A stretch of DNA of 64,000 bases from Psychroflexus planctonicus (GCF_014640195.1 NZ_BMGM01000002.1:248001-312000), one strand, 5' to 3'; shown: positions 7,577 to 17,672, counted from the stretch's first letter. The notes: generated from the sequence alone by a model not told the origin. Numbers and translations: made by a program.

Positions 7577-9671
7577 TGTAGCTCTTGTTGGAAATCCCAA
7601 TACGGGTAAAACTTCCGTATTTAATTCGTTAACGGGTTTAAATCAAAAAGTAGGCAATTATCCTGGAATTACTGTTGAAAAAAAAGAAGGAGTTTCTAAA
7701 ATCTCTCGATTACTTAAAGCCCATATTTTAGATTTACCTGGCACTTACAGCTTAAATGCTTCTTCCTTAGACGAAAATGTAGCAGTTCAAATATTACTGA
7801 ACAAAAACGACAAAAATTACCCAGATGTGGTGGTAGTGGTTAGTGATATTGAAAATTTAAAGCGAAATTTATTGCTTTTTACACAAATTAAAGATTTGGG
7901 TTTACCAACTATCTTGGCCATCAACATGGCGGATAGAATGGAAAAAAAAGGAATAAGTATTGACACCAAGCAACTAGAAAAACAATTAAAAACAAAAATA
8001 GCTTTAGTAAGTGCTAGAAAAAATGAAGGCTTTGATTACTTAAAAAGCCTGATTGAAAACTACAAGCAAATACCAACTGAATCCTGTTGCGAAGTTTCTC
8101 AAATCGATTCGGAATATTTCGAAAGTCTTAAAAAAGCATATCCAAACCAAAATGTGTATAAACTTTGGTTGATAATTAACAACGACGTTAACTTTGGAGA
8201 TTTAGAAAGAAATACCATAAAAAATCCAACCAACGGATTTACCCCTAAACCCATTTCTGAGTTAAAACGCTTGCAGCAAAAAGAAGTAATTGCGCGTTAT
8301 TTGTTTATCAATAAAGCCTTAAAAACTAGCTTAACAAAAGACATTAATGCAGCAACTGGACTGAGAGCTAATATAGACCGTATTTTAATTCATAAGTTTT
8401 GGGGTTATCTTATTTTCGCCTTGATTTTATTATTGATTTTTCAAGGAATTTACAGCTGGGCTTCTTACCCAATGGACTTAATTGATCTCGGTTTTGCTAA
8501 CTTAAGTGAATTTACAAAAGCGCAACTACCCGACGGAAAGTTAACCCGACTCATAACCGAAGGAGTTATACCAGGAATTGGTGGAATTGTCATTTTTGTT
8601 CCGCAGATTGCTTTACTTTTTTTGTTTATCAGTATTTTAGAAGAAAGTGGTTACATGAGTCGTGTGGTGTTTTTAACCGACCGCATCATGAAAAAATTTG
8701 GGCTAAGCGGCAAAAGTATCGTACCATTGGTTTCGGGAACTGCCTGTGCCATTCCAGCTGTAATGGCTTCAAGGAATATCGAAAATTGGAAAGAACGATT
8801 AATTACCATTTTGGTTATTCCATTTACCACTTGTTCTGCAAGACTTCCGGTGTATTTAATCATCATTGCACTTGTAATTCCTGACGCGTATTTTCTTGGG
8901 GTTTTTAATTATCAAGGATTGGTGCTTTTTGGACTGTATTTCTTAGGATTTGGAGTGGCTATTTTCTCCGCTTGGTTGCTTCATTTGGTTATGAAAAATG
9001 CTAAAAAAACCTACTTTGTAATTGAAATGCCCGATTATAAACTACCTATTCCTAAAAATGTACTCATTACTGTGGTCGATAAAACCAAGTCGTTTGTGTT
9101 TGGAGCTGGAAAGATTATTTTGGCCATTTCAATTATTTTATGGGTGTTGGCCAGTTATGGACCCAATGCTAATTTTAACGAAGCAGAAAAAATAGTTCAA
9201 CAACAAGTAGAACAAGAAAATTTGGTTTTAGATGAAGAAGAAATGGAAACCAAAGTTGCGTCCTACAAACTAAGGCATTCCTACATTGGTTATATGGGAA
9301 AAGCAATTGAGCCGGTTGTGCAACCCTTGGGATACGATTGGAAAATTGGTATTGCAGTGATTACTTCTTTTGCTGCAAGAGAAGTTTTTGTAGGAACTTT
9401 AGCCACCATTTACAGCGTAGGAAGCGAAAATGAAGAAACCATTAAACAACGCATGAGTAAAGAAGTAAATCCTGTAATTGGTGGGAAGCTTTTTAACTTA
9501 GCAAGTGGAATTAGTTTGCTTTTGTTTTATGCTTTCGCTATGCAATGCATGAGTACCTTAGCGGTGGTAAAACGAGAAACCAATTCGTGGAAATGGCCAA
9601 CTTTTCAACTTGTTTTTATGACTTCGTTTGCTTATATTGTATCATTAATCGCTTATCAATTATTAAAATAA
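7563..9671 (+). CDS. feoB: Ferrous iron transporter FeoB
   Basis: This 702-residue polytopic inner-membrane protein has an N-terminal G domain: G1 GNPNTGKTS at residues 10-18, G3 LDLPGTYSLN and G4 NMAD. The membrane part contains the FeoB Gate motifs with conserved cysteines (VSGTACAIPAVMASR and IPFTTCSARLPVY) and the second gate near AAREVFVGTLATIYS. It transports Fe(II) into the cytoplasm. It overlaps feoA upstream and a tiny Cys-rich gene downstream (TAATG), forming a feoA-feoB-feoC-like operon. Confidence 0.97.
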   Translation: MRQINVALVGNPNTGKTSVFNSLTGLNQKVGNYPGITVEKKEGVSKISRLLKAHILDLPGTYSLNASSLDENVAVQILLNKNDKNYPDVVVVVSDIENLKRNLLLFTQIKDLGLPTILAINMADRMEKKGISIDTKQLEKQLKTKIALVSARKNEGFDYLKSLIENYKQIPTESCCEVSQIDSEYFESLKKAYPNQNVYKLWLIINNDVNFGDLERNTIKNPTNGFTPKPISELKRLQQKEVIARYLFINKALKTSLTKDINAATGLRANIDRILIHKFWGYLIFALILLLIFQGIYSWASYPMDLIDLGFANLSEFTKAQLPDGKLTRLITEGVIPGIGGIVIFVPQIALLFLFISILEESGYMSRVVFLTDRIMKKFGLSGKSIVPLVSGTACAIPAVMASRNIENWKERLITILVIPFTTCSARLPVYLIIIALVIPDAYFLGVFNYQGLVLFGLYFLGFGVAIFSAWLLHLVMKNAKKTYFVIEMPDYKLPIPKNVLITVVDKTKSFVFGAGKIILAISIILWVLASYGPNANFNEAEKIVQQQVEQENLVLDEEEMETKVASYKLRHSYIGYMGKAIEPVVQPLGYDWKIGIAVITSFAAREVFVGTLATIYSVGSENEETIKQRMSKEVNPVIGGKLFNLASGISLLLFYAFAMQCMSTLAVVKRETNSWKWPTFQLVFMTSFAYIVSLIAYQLLK

Positions 9672-9802
9672 TGTTCATGTATTTTCAAGAAATAGTAGTT
9701 TGGTTCATTTTTATAATTGCTTTGGGTTTTCTGTTGAAAAAATTCTTCTTCAAAAAGAAATCGAAAAAGATTTGTGGACAAGATAATTGCGGATGTTCTT
9801 AA
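9671..9802 (+). CDS. FeoB-associated Cys-rich membrane protein
   Basis: This 43-residue protein starts at the ATG overlapping the feoB stop. It has one transmembrane helix (VVWFIFIIALGFLLKKFFF), a lysine-rich stretch and a C-terminal CGQDNCGC cluster. This is the architecture of the small protein commonly encoded after feoB in Bacteroidota and Firmicutes. A role as an iron-responsive or assembly factor is inferred from position only. Confidence 0.8.
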   Translation: MFMYFQEIVVWFIFIIALGFLLKKFFFKKKSKKICGQDNCGCS

Positions 9803-9843
9803 ATAACATAGTTAAATTACCTACGCATTAAACTGATTAATAG

Positions 9844-10920
9844 ATGAATACAAATACTTCTGTTTTAATTGTAGGCGCTGGTTTAAGCGGATTGAGTTTA
9901 GGCTATTTTCTGAAGAAACAACAAATTTCATTTCAAATACTTGAAGCTTCAAATCGAGTAGGTGGTAGAATACAAACCATCAACGGAAAATTGAATACGC
10001 CTATGGAATTGGGTGCCACATGGTTTGCTAAAGAGCATCTTCACCTTAACAGATTACTAAATGAATTAGGAATTGAAAAATTCAAGCAGTATCGTAAAGG
10101 AACTTCATTTTTTCATACAGAAATTAATCAAAAGCCCCAAGAGTTTGAAGTACATCCAAACGAACCGGTAACTTATCGAATTGCAGGTGGAACGGAGCGT
10201 TTAATTGAAGCTATATACAAACAATTAGACCCTAATTCAATTCATTTAAACTGTAAAGCAGAAAAGATGGAAGAAAAGGGAAATCAACTACACATAACAT
10301 CCAGTGAAAACATGGTTTTTGAAGCAGACTATGCAGTTATTTGCATGCCGCCACAGTTGATTTATTCCAGTTTAAATTTTGTACCTAGTTTGCCAGATTC
10401 ACTTTTGAATTTACTTCCTGATGTACAAACTTGGATGGCTGGCTCCATAAAATTTGTATTGGAGTTTAATGAAGCTTTTTGGAGAGAAAATAAGCATTCA
10501 GGAATGTTATTTAGCCATGTTGGAATAGTAACCGAAATGTATGACCATACCGATATAGAAGAAAACAAATTTGGTTTTACAGGCTTTTTACATCCCAATG
10601 CTTCCCAACTCAGTAAAGACCAACGTAAAAAGGAAGTCATCTATTATTTGAACCAATTTTTTGGTAAAAACATCAATTCCTTTGTTTCTTACGAAGATAA
10701 AATTTGGAACGCACCTACTTTAGTGGGCAACTTACCTTTAGTCCCGCAAGCACATTTGAACAACGGAGATGCTTTATTGAAAAAAGCTTATTATAATGGT
10801 AAATTATTTTTTGGAGGAACCGAAACTTCAGAAAAATTCCCAGGATATATGGATTCGGCTGTAGCATCTGCTTATCGAATAGTAAACAAGATAAAAGAAA
10901 ATGATTTTGAAAAAGCATGA
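9844..10920 (+). CDS. Flavin amine oxidase-like FAD-dependent oxidoreductase
   Basis: This 358-residue protein has an N-terminal dinucleotide motif (VLIVGAGLSGLSLGYFL), then LEASNRVGGRIQT and an ELGATWF segment, the classic amine oxidase / phytoene desaturase fingerprint. The C-terminal FFGGTETSEKFPGYMDSAVASAYR is the second FAD-binding motif. It is short compared with typical monoamine oxidases (about 450). The substrate is unknown. It is 42 bp downstream of the feo operon and overlaps the deaminase gene by 20 bp, so those two are probably cotranscribed. Confidence 0.88.
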   Translation: MNTNTSVLIVGAGLSGLSLGYFLKKQQISFQILEASNRVGGRIQTINGKLNTPMELGATWFAKEHLHLNRLLNELGIEKFKQYRKGTSFFHTEINQKPQEFEVHPNEPVTYRIAGGTERLIEAIYKQLDPNSIHLNCKAEKMEEKGNQLHITSSENMVFEADYAVICMPPQLIYSSLNFVPSLPDSLLNLLPDVQTWMAGSIKFVLEFNEAFWRENKHSGMLFSHVGIVTEMYDHTDIEENKFGFTGFLHPNASQLSKDQRKKEVIYYLNQFFGKNINSFVSYEDKIWNAPTLVGNLPLVPQAHLNNGDALLKKAYYNGKLFFGGTETSEKFPGYMDSAVASAYRIVNKIKENDFEKA

Positions 10921-11326
10921 GTTTTGGATGCAAAAAGCAATAGAACAGGCTAAGTTGGGCAAAACACCTTTTGGGGCTGTAATTGTAAATAAAAATGAAG
11001 ATTACATTTCAGCCTATAACACTACAAAACATAACGGACCAACGGCTCATGCAGAATTGAATGCAATTTTAAAATTGAAAACATTAAATTTCGATGAACC
11101 TAAAAGTTTAATCCTTTACACTACCGTAGAACCTTGCCCAATGTGCATGAGTGCCATTGTTTGGACGGGAATCGGTCAAGTTGTGTATGGAGCAAGTATT
11201 AACGATGCAGCCCGATTTGGAAAACAAATACACATAAATAGTGCAGAAATTGCGCAGAAATCTTGGTACGCTATCCAAATACTTCCCGGTGTTAAAAAAG
11301 AAGAATGTATTTCTTTATTGAAGTGA
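10901..11326 (+). CDS. Nucleoside/guanine deaminase, CDA fold
   Basis: This cytidine-deaminase-fold zinc hydrolase has the metal and proton-shuttle motif HAELNAI and the PCPMC cysteine pair. KLGKTPFGAVIVNK at the N terminus and the VYGASINDAARFG strand resemble guanine deaminase (GuaD) and TadA relatives. The ATG at 10901 gives a family-like N terminus but overlaps the upstream gene; an in-frame ATG at 10928 is an alternative. GuaD-type activity (guanine to xanthine) is more likely than tRNA editing, given the longer C-terminal part, but this is not certain. Confidence 0.85.
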   Translation: MILKKHEFWMQKAIEQAKLGKTPFGAVIVNKNEDYISAYNTTKHNGPTAHAELNAILKLKTLNFDEPKSLILYTTVEPCPMCMSAIVWTGIGQVVYGASINDAARFGKQIHINSAEIAQKSWYAIQILPGVKKEECISLLK

Positions 11327-11356
11327 TTAACAAAATCTCAATGCATCAATTTGTGA

Positions 11357-11524
11357 AACCAATGCCACAAAGAATCAAAACTCCCTGTTCCTGCTACTTT
11401 TATCATCGATACCAAAGGAATTATTGTTTTTAAACAATTTAATCCAAACTACAAAATCAGAGCTTCTGTTAATGATATTTTTACAAAACTTACCAGAATA
11501 GATAGAATTTTTAAATTTAACTAG
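11357..11524 (+). pseudogene. Remnant of an AhpC/TSA (peroxiredoxin-like) gene
   Basis: An open stretch with no start codon translates to ...KLPVPATFIIDTKGIIVFKQ... and ends at TAG 11522-11524. That is the C-terminal strand region of a redoxin-family protein, with the cis-proline VPATFIID. A stop codon lies immediately upstream in frame and no N-terminal part with the active-site Cys is present, so only the tail survives. The rest of the 11,327-11,749 gap shows no gene. Confidence 0.7.
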
Positions 11525-11749
11525 TAACAAAGATTCTTACTAGTTAAAAACAAAGATTGTTGGTAACAATTCCTTTATCAGTTATTACTTCTGAAAATAA
11601 CTTCCTTTTGTAAAATCATGAATTGAAATTACTTGATTAAACTGAGTGAAGAATAGTTTATCAACTGAAGAATAGATCTTTACTTTTTCTAGCTTAACAG
11701 CAATTTTTAATTGTAAACTTTTTAAAGGGGGTTTGTCTTTATAATATGT

Positions 11750-12583
11750 TTAAGGATTGCAAAAATCGCAATACATAGGGTCTTCGTTCTTCTTTTGAAA
11801 GGGAAATATATTTTCCTTTTCGAATCCACATTTTTTACAAACCATAATATGGCTTAATGTAGATTTTGTAGGTAAGCCACATTGCTTACAGCGTAAACCT
11901 GATTTAATTTTGGAAACATCAAAGCCAGGACAATTACATTTTGGGCATGTAGTTTGTATTTTTTTTATCAATTGAATGCTTGCTTCTTTAATACGCTTCA
12001 TTCGAGTTGGGTTGTAAAAAGCTCTCATATCAGTTTCGGCATAAACCGAAGGCTTTTCTTTAGCCAACTTTCGAAAGTAGTTATTTAGTTGTTCCCTTTT
12101 CGTGATACCTTTGTAACATTCTTTAGAATTTTCTTCGCTTCGAAGAATAAGTCCATGTTCTGGAAAACCAATTTGTTTTGCAAAAGTCCAAAGCTCATTT
12201 TCAGAATTTACATATTTACCATTAAAATTAGTTTTGGTGCTTAAAATCTTAGTAACTATTTCAATTTGATTTTTAAGGTCTATAAAAATTAAAAATTCTT
12301 CATTAGCTTTAGCAAAAAACAGTTCTGGATGATTGCCAAATGAACCTTCGCTAGCAATACCTAATTGGCATTCACTTAATGCCATAGCATGTAAACATTT
12401 TTTTCTTGCTGTTGAAAGTGGATCATGTTTTCTGTCAATTTCACCAGTAAAAGTGCCAAAGACATCGGTATTTAATGTTTTATTAACAAAGCAATGTACA
12501 CCAATTGATTTTTCAATTATGGGCGCAATTACTTTTTCTTTTCCATGCATTGTTGCGATAACTAACTTTCTTCCTTTAAACAT
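11750..12583 (-). CDS. DUF6671 family protein with C-terminal zinc ribbons
   Basis: This 277-residue protein opens with GRKLVIATMHGKEKVIAPI and contains GTFTGEIDRKHDP and IASEGSFGNHPE segments, which I associate with DUF6671. The C-terminal quarter carries paired zinc-ribbon knuckles: CPKCNCPG with LRCKQCG, then CKKCG with YCDFC. The arrangement suggests a cytosolic enzyme-like domain with nucleic-acid-type zinc fingers. No function is established. It lies 46 bp downstream of the Sua5 gene on the same strand. Confidence 0.7.
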   Translation of the reverse strand: MFKGRKLVIATMHGKEKVIAPIIEKSIGVHCFVNKTLNTDVFGTFTGEIDRKHDPLSTARKKCLHAMALSECQLGIASEGSFGNHPELFFAKANEEFLIFIDLKNQIEIVTKILSTKTNFNGKYVNSENELWTFAKQIGFPEHGLILRSEENSKECYKGITKREQLNNYFRKLAKEKPSVYAETDMRAFYNPTRMKRIKEASIQLIKKIQTTCPKCNCPGFDVSKIKSGLRCKQCGLPTKSTLSHIMVCKKCGFEKENIFPFQKKNEDPMYCDFCNP

Positions 12584-12629
12584 TCTTAATCTTTAAATAA
12601 TGTTATTTATTTTTGGTTAGCCATTTAAA

Positions 12630-13592
12630 TTAATCTTGGGCAGCTCTACGTAATTTATCATTTAAGGTTAATCCAATTCCAACTTCTGGAAGTTTTTCGG
12701 CAAGAATTAAATCTAATTGTTGTGCATCTAATCGATGCATGGCCGCATATAAATTTTTAGCAGCTTCATTTAAGTTGGCAGTGGTAGACAGAATTTCTTG
12801 AAATTGAGTTGGAAAACGCTTATCGAAATCTTGAAAACGTAAGATACCAAGCTTAGAATTTTTATCACAAGCTAAAAATGAATTTAAATCTATATTTTCA
12901 ATTAGGTAAAAAGGAGTTTTAGGTGCGTAATGTTTAGAAAGCATGCCCGGAGCTTGTGGTTTATTTTCATCTATTTTTGTTAACTTTTTAATTTTGCCTA
13001 CGGCTAATTCTATTTGCTCTATGGATAAAGAACCAAGCCGGTAAAGTACAGGTTCATCATCATCAAAACCAATTATGGTAGATTCAATTCCGCGTTTACA
13101 AATGCCGCCATCTAAAATAAGTCTTAGCTTGTCTTTAAAATAGTTTTCTACATGTTGAGGTGTAGTTGGGCTAATACTAGCAAAAGGATTAGCGCTTGGA
13201 GCAGCTAAAGGAAAATCAATTTCTTTTAGCAATTGTAAACTAAGTGAATGATTGGGCACACGAACAGCAACTGTATTTTTATTTGCGGTTACTTTATTAG
13301 GAACAATATCTAATTTGGGTAATACTAGGGTTAATGGGCCTGGCCAAAATTTTTCAGCAAGTATGTTAGCTTTGTTCGGTATGTTTTTAGCTATATTGGT
13401 TAACTCATCTTTAGAAGAAATATGTACAATTAAAGGATTGTAGAAAGGCCTATTTTTTAAAGTGAATATTTTCTCTACCACTTTTTCACGTAATGCGTTA
13501 CCTGCTAAACCATAAACAGTCTCTGTAGGAATTGCAATTAGTTGATTATTATTTAATACGCGAATAGCTTCATTTAAATTTTTTGTAATCAT
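12630..13592 (-). CDS. L-threonylcarbamoyladenylate synthase (Sua5/TsaC family)
   Basis: It forms threonylcarbamoyl-AMP from threonine, bicarbonate and ATP for tRNA t6A37 modification. The YrdC domain shows IPTETVYGLAGNAL at the N terminus, KNRPFYNPLIVHI, WPGPLTLVL, VAVRVPNH and APSANPFASISPT. At 320 residues it has the C-terminal Sua5 domain, with the linker PQAPGMLSKHYAPKTPF that contacts the active site. It lies 11 bp downstream of the dihydroorotase gene, so cotranscription is likely. Confidence 0.93.
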   Translation of the reverse strand: MITKNLNEAIRVLNNNQLIAIPTETVYGLAGNALREKVVEKIFTLKNRPFYNPLIVHISSKDELTNIAKNIPNKANILAEKFWPGPLTLVLPKLDIVPNKVTANKNTVAVRVPNHSLSLQLLKEIDFPLAAPSANPFASISPTTPQHVENYFKDKLRLILDGGICKRGIESTIIGFDDDEPVLYRLGSLSIEQIELAVGKIKKLTKIDENKPQAPGMLSKHYAPKTPFYLIENIDLNSFLACDKNSKLGILRFQDFDKRFPTQFQEILSTTANLNEAAKNLYAAMHRLDAQQLDLILAEKLPEVGIGLTLNDKLRRAAQD

Positions 13593-13603
13593 TTAGCTTT
13601 AAT

Positions 13604-14947
13604 TTATGCCTTAATTAGTGCTTTACCTTTTATTCCTTCATAGTAACTACCATTTTGATAGACTATATTGCCATTAACAATAGTATGGGTTAGTTGAGTA
13701 GTAAATTCAGTGCCTTCTAACGGAGACCATCCACATTTGTATTTTAGGTTGTTGGTATGTACTGTCCAATGTTTAGTTGGGTCTACTAAAACCAAGTCAG
13801 CAAAAAATCCCTTTTTAATAAAACCACGCTTGTCTATTTTATATAATATAGCAGGGTTATGGCACATTTTTTCTACTATTTTTTCAAGACTAATTTGATT
13901 TTTTTTATACAATTCAAGCATGATGTTTAAACCATGCTGGACCATAGGTGCCCCCGACATTGATTTAAAATATGTTTTTTCCTTTTCTTCTAAAGTATGG
14001 GGAGCATGATCGGTTGTAATTATATCAATTTTGTCATTTATCAAAGCTTTCAAAAGACTTTGTCTGTCTTCTTCAGTTTTTATGGCGGGATTCCATTTTA
14101 TTCTGGTTCCTAATTGTTTATAATCCTTATCAGAAAACCATAGATTTTGTACGCATACTTCTGTTGTTATTTTTTTGTCTTTCAAGGCTATTTGATTACT
14201 GAATAATTCGGTTTCTTTACCGGTTGTTAAATGCAATATATGTAATCTAGCTTGGTGTTTTTTGGCTAGGTCAATGGCTTGTTTGCTAGCACTATAGCAG
14301 GCTTTTACACTTCTTATCTTAGGATGAAGTTCCACGGGAACATGCTCACCATATTTGGTGTTAAATTTCCTTTCATTTTCTTCAACAATTGCTTCTTTTT
14401 CAGCATGTATTGCCACAATACAATCTTTCTTTTCCTCAAATATTTTTTCAAGAATGTCTGGACGGTCCGCTAGTAAATTTCCTTTTTTAGTAAAATACAA
14501 CCCATCGTCTGAAATAGCCAATAAATGAGAAGTATCCATTTGTAATACTTCATCTAAATTCTCGGTATTTATTCCTAGGAAAAACCCAAAATTAGCCAAT
14601 GATTTATGAGCAGCTATCTTATATTTTTCATTTAAAATGGATATACTTAACACATTTGGATATGTATTAGGCATGTCTATAAAGGATGTAACTCCACCAG
14701 TTACTGCTGCTTTACTTTCGGTGTAAATATCTGCTTTATATGTAAATCCTGGATCTCTAAAATGAACTTGTGCATCAATAACACCGGGCAATGCTAATTT
14801 TCCTTTAGCATTGATAATATTATAATGAGATTTGGCTTTAATTTGACCTATTTCAACAAACTTTCCATTTTCTATTAATATGTCTGCTTGTTTTATTTCA
14901 CGCTCATTAATAATTTTTGCATCTTTTATTAAAATAGGAATAGTCAT
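13604..14947 (-). CDS. pyrC: Dihydroorotase
   Basis: It catalyses the reversible cyclisation of carbamoyl-aspartate in pyrimidine synthesis. At 447 residues this is a class I enzyme. It has the metal motif DAQVHFRDPGF, SFIDMPNT, a DDG segment in place of the carbamylated lysine (AISDDGLYF), metal-binding histidines in IHAE and LHILHLTT, and ITTDHAPHTLEEKEK. A closely related hydantoinase/allantoinase function is unlikely given these motifs. It is followed by Sua5 and preceded by the SbtA-like permease on the same strand. Confidence 0.88.
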   Translation of the reverse strand: MTIPILIKDAKIINEREIKQADILIENGKFVEIGQIKAKSHYNIINAKGKLALPGVIDAQVHFRDPGFTYKADIYTESKAAVTGGVTSFIDMPNTYPNVLSISILNEKYKIAAHKSLANFGFFLGINTENLDEVLQMDTSHLLAISDDGLYFTKKGNLLADRPDILEKIFEEKKDCIVAIHAEKEAIVEENERKFNTKYGEHVPVELHPKIRSVKACYSASKQAIDLAKKHQARLHILHLTTGKETELFSNQIALKDKKITTEVCVQNLWFSDKDYKQLGTRIKWNPAIKTEEDRQSLLKALINDKIDIITTDHAPHTLEEKEKTYFKSMSGAPMVQHGLNIMLELYKKNQISLEKIVEKMCHNPAILYKIDKRGFIKKGFFADLVLVDPTKHWTVHTNNLKYKCGWSPLEGTEFTTQLTHTIVNGNIVYQNGSYYEGIKGKALIKA

Positions 14948-14971
14948 TTTTTGTTTTTTTAAATTAAGTCT

Positions 14972-15946
14972 TTAGTTTAAAAAATTGATAATAGCTAAAT
15001 ATATGGGAATCCCTAGTGTAATATTGAAAGGAAACGTAATAGCAAGAGCCATTGGTAGATATAATCCGGGATTTGCTTTTGGTATTGATAATCGCATTGC
15101 TGCAGGTACAGCAATATATGATGCACTTGCTACTAATATTGAAATTAATAGACAATTTCCTATACTTTCTAAAAAATAAACTGATATACAGGCAGTAACA
15201 CATCCGTTTATGATTGGAATGATAGTTGCAAAAGCCAATGCAGACCAACCGTTGTTTTTGAATGTTTTTAAATGTTTTCCGCTAGATAAACCCATATCTA
15301 ATAAAAAAACAGCTAAAAATCCCTTAAAAATATCGGTAGTAAAAGGTGCTATTCCAGCGGCTTGTTCATCGCTTGCAATCATACCAATACACAAGCTACC
15401 AACCAATAATATTACACTCCCATTGCTTAATGAATGTCTCATTATTGATCCAATCTTTACTTTACTTTGTTTATTTTTTGATTTTCCAAATACACTTAAC
15501 AACAAAACCCCCATTACAATTGCAGGTGCTTCCATAGAGGCCATAACAGCAACCATAAAACCATCATATTCAATTTCTTGTAAATCTAAAAAAGAAACGC
15601 TTGTTAAAAAAGTAACTGCACTAATAGAACCATAAGCGGCAGCAAGTGCTGCAGCATTATGTTTTCCAAAACTTTTTTTGGCTATCCAAAAAGTATAAAT
15701 AGGTATAATTAATGAACTCAATAAGCCTAAAGTAAATGCCCAGATTATTTCGCTGCCAATAGTACTATGTGCTAACTCTTGGCCACCTTTAAAACCAATT
15801 GAAAACATAAGGTAAAGCGATATAAATTTAGATGAATTTTCAGGTATAGATAAATCACTTTTTATTAAGGAAGCAAATATACCAAGACAGAAAAATAGTA
15901 GGGCAGGATTGGTTAGATTGTCAATTAACAACTGTAAATTCATATA
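14972..15946 (-). CDS. SbtA-like sodium-dependent bicarbonate permease
   Basis: This approximately 324-residue polytopic inner-membrane protein has about ten hydrophobic segments. FCLGIFASLIKSDLSIPE near the N terminus, LYLMFSIGFKGG, AAYGSISAVTF, MASMEAPAIVMG and the C-terminal SASYIAVPAAMRLSIPKANPG region match SbtA-type transporters. I prefer the Met of MNLQLL at 15946; an upstream in-frame ATG exists at 15964. The cyanobacterial SbtB regulator is not adjacent. Position next to pyrC and Sua5, both bicarbonate-linked reactions, makes bicarbonate supply a plausible theme, but this is inference. Confidence 0.82.
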   Translation of the reverse strand, partial: YMNLQLLIDNLTNPALLFFCLGIFASLIKSDLSIPENSSKFISLYLMFSIGFKGGQELAHSTIGSEIIWAFTLGLLSSLIIPIYTFWIAKKSFGKHNAAALAAAYGSISAVTFLTSVSFLDLQEIEYDGFMVAVMASMEAPAIVMGVLLLSVFGKSKNKQSKVKIGSIMRHSLSNGSVILLVGSLCIGMIASDEQAAGIAPFTTDIFKGFLAVFLLDMGLSSGKHLKTFKNNGWSALAFATIIPIINGCVTACISVYFLESIGNCLLISILVASASYIAVPAAMRLSIPKANPGLYLPMALAITFPFNITLGIPIYLAIINFLN

Positions 15947-15964
15947 GCCAATTTTAGGCCGCAA

Positions 15965-16430
15965 ATATTAGATAATTATTACTTTAATTTATATTAATAC
16001 TTTTCATGAAAAACATAAAATAAATTTATATAAGTTTCATTTTTAACCTATACTCTTTTCAAATTGTTTATTCACTCTGTATTATTAAAAATAAATAAGT
16101 AGTTTGTTTCAACTCATATTCTGTTTTAGAACAGCTTACGGTAGTATTTCATTCAAATAACTTTTAAATACAAATCTTAATCTGATAATCATTTTATAAG
16201 AATATATCAATAAACCACCAAGGATTCACTTACATTTAAAAACACATCTCTCATCTTTGCTGGAAAGAAAATAACCTATAATCAGATTACATACAAGCCA
16301 GAGCGAGTCGCTTGATCTGTTTTTTGTTTTATGAAATGTTGCTAAATAATTGCTTTGTATTTTTCATAAAATATAGGTTATATTGACCAAAATTTTAAAA
16401 GCAAACTTTATACTTTTCTACTCATCAATG
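15965..16430. other. Intergenic region between divergent genes
   Basis: This AT-rich stretch separates the SbtA-like gene and the MtfA-like gene, which point away from each other. It should hold both promoters. I found no convincing ORF, repeat or hairpin here; a TTG codon at 16383 could extend the MtfA-like gene upstream. Confidence 0.5.
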
Positions 16431-17297
16431 AAATTCATCTATATCTTAACTGAAGAAAAAACGGATTCTTTTTTTATTCAAGTGTTGACAGCAGTTTTAG
16501 TCTTGATGATTTTAGTAATTGTTTTTTACCAACTATTTTTCTTTGTTGAGTTCGTATGGGTAAAATATATTTCACCAAAACCCTTTTACCGGCATTTTTA
16601 CTTTAGGAAGCTTAAACTTTCAAAAGATCAGGTTTATATACTTAACACGCAATTTAGCTTTTACCAGAAACTTAATCTAAAGCAAAAAATATATTTCGAT
16701 CACCGAGTATCCAGATTCATTAAGCTGCATAAATTTAAAGGTAGATCAGGTTTATATGTTAGTGACCAACAAAAAGTCTTAATCGCTGCAACAGCAATTA
16801 TGTTAACTTTTGGCTACAGGAATTACACCATAAAATCTCTAGAGCGTTTTATAATTTATCTAGATGTTTTTAAATCTAAAATTAATAAGGCATATCACAA
16901 AGGCGAATTTAATCCTGCTTATAAAGCTGTGGTTCTTTCTTGGAAAGATTTTTTAGAAGGTTATAATATTGATAATGATAATTTCAATCTTGGTATTCAT
17001 GAAATGGTGCATGCCATGCATTTTGATTTTTTAAAACCAAATAACGATTCTATAAGTGCAATACTTTTTGAGCGTTATTACAAAAAGATAAAACAGTTGT
17101 TGCAAAACAATCCCACTTACAGACAAAATCTAGTATCATCAAAATACCTAAGAAATTATGCATTTACAAACAATTTTGAGTTTATTGCTGTACTGATAGA
17201 GTCTTTTTTTGAAACTCCTCAAGAACTGAAAAATCAGTTTCCAGAAATGTATTCCTATGTAAAAAAAATGCTGAATTTTAATTTTAAAGGCTATTGA
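16431..17297 (+). CDS. MtfA-like zinc-dependent peptidase (M90-like)
   Basis: One N-terminal transmembrane helix (VLTAVLVLMILVIVFYQLFFF) is followed by a cytosolic domain with the zinc motif HEMVHAMHFD (HExxH) and a downstream FEFIAVLIESFFE, which supplies the third ligand Glu in this family. The pattern matches MtfA, the peptidase that in E. coli interacts with the Mlc repressor; whether that role holds in Bacteroidota is unknown. The start is ATG 16431; a TTG at 16383 would add 16 residues. It stands alone beside a repeat-rich island. Confidence 0.8.
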   Translation, partial: KFIYILTEEKTDSFFIQVLTAVLVLMILVIVFYQLFFFVEFVWVKYISPKPFYRHFYFRKLKLSKDQVYILNTQFSFYQKLNLKQKIYFDHRVSRFIKLHKFKGRSGLYVSDQQKVLIAATAIMLTFGYRNYTIKSLERFIIYLDVFKSKINKAYHKGEFNPAYKAVVLSWKDFLEGYNIDNDNFNLGIHEMVHAMHFDFLKPNNDSISAILFERYYKKIKQLLQNNPTYRQNLVSSKYLRNYAFTNNFEFIAVLIESFFETPQELKNQFPEMYSYVKKMLNFNFKGY

Positions 17298-17400
17298 TTG
17301 ATTTAGCAAATTGCTCTTAAAATCCAGAATACGCTGCTGTCATGTCGAAGGCAGAGAGACATCCCATCCATTTTTTTTCAGCAATTAACTAAAAAGAAAA

Positions 17401-17672
17401 ACACCTTAAAAACCTGTAATTTCTCACAAGGCGATAGCCGCGATGCAGAATAAAACAAAATATTCCATAAACCTGTCATTCCGCACAAGGCGATAGCCGC
17501 GATGCGGAATCTGTCGGTAGTTAGTTCAACGGTTAAGTTTTCCATAGTTAAGCGACCCCGCATCAAAGTGCGGGGGTGACAAGAAAAGGTGAAGTTTAGT
17601 TTTGAGACCCCACATCAGGTGCGGGGTGACAGGACTAGGTGTAATTTATTTATAAGACCCCGCAACAAGTTC
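17401..17672. repeat. Palindromic repeat block 1 (ccgcacaaggcgatagccgcgatgcgg family)
   Basis: Two copies of a GC-rich palindromic motif (attccgcacaaggcgatagc...gatgcggaat) are followed by three copies of ccccgcatcaagtgcggggtgac-like units. The same order recurs at 19.42-19.64 kb and 21.89-22.12 kb. Such units are mobile REP-like elements in many Bacteroidota. The block fills most of the gap upstream of the hipBST-like genes; no gene is seen in 17,298-17,847. Confidence 0.85.
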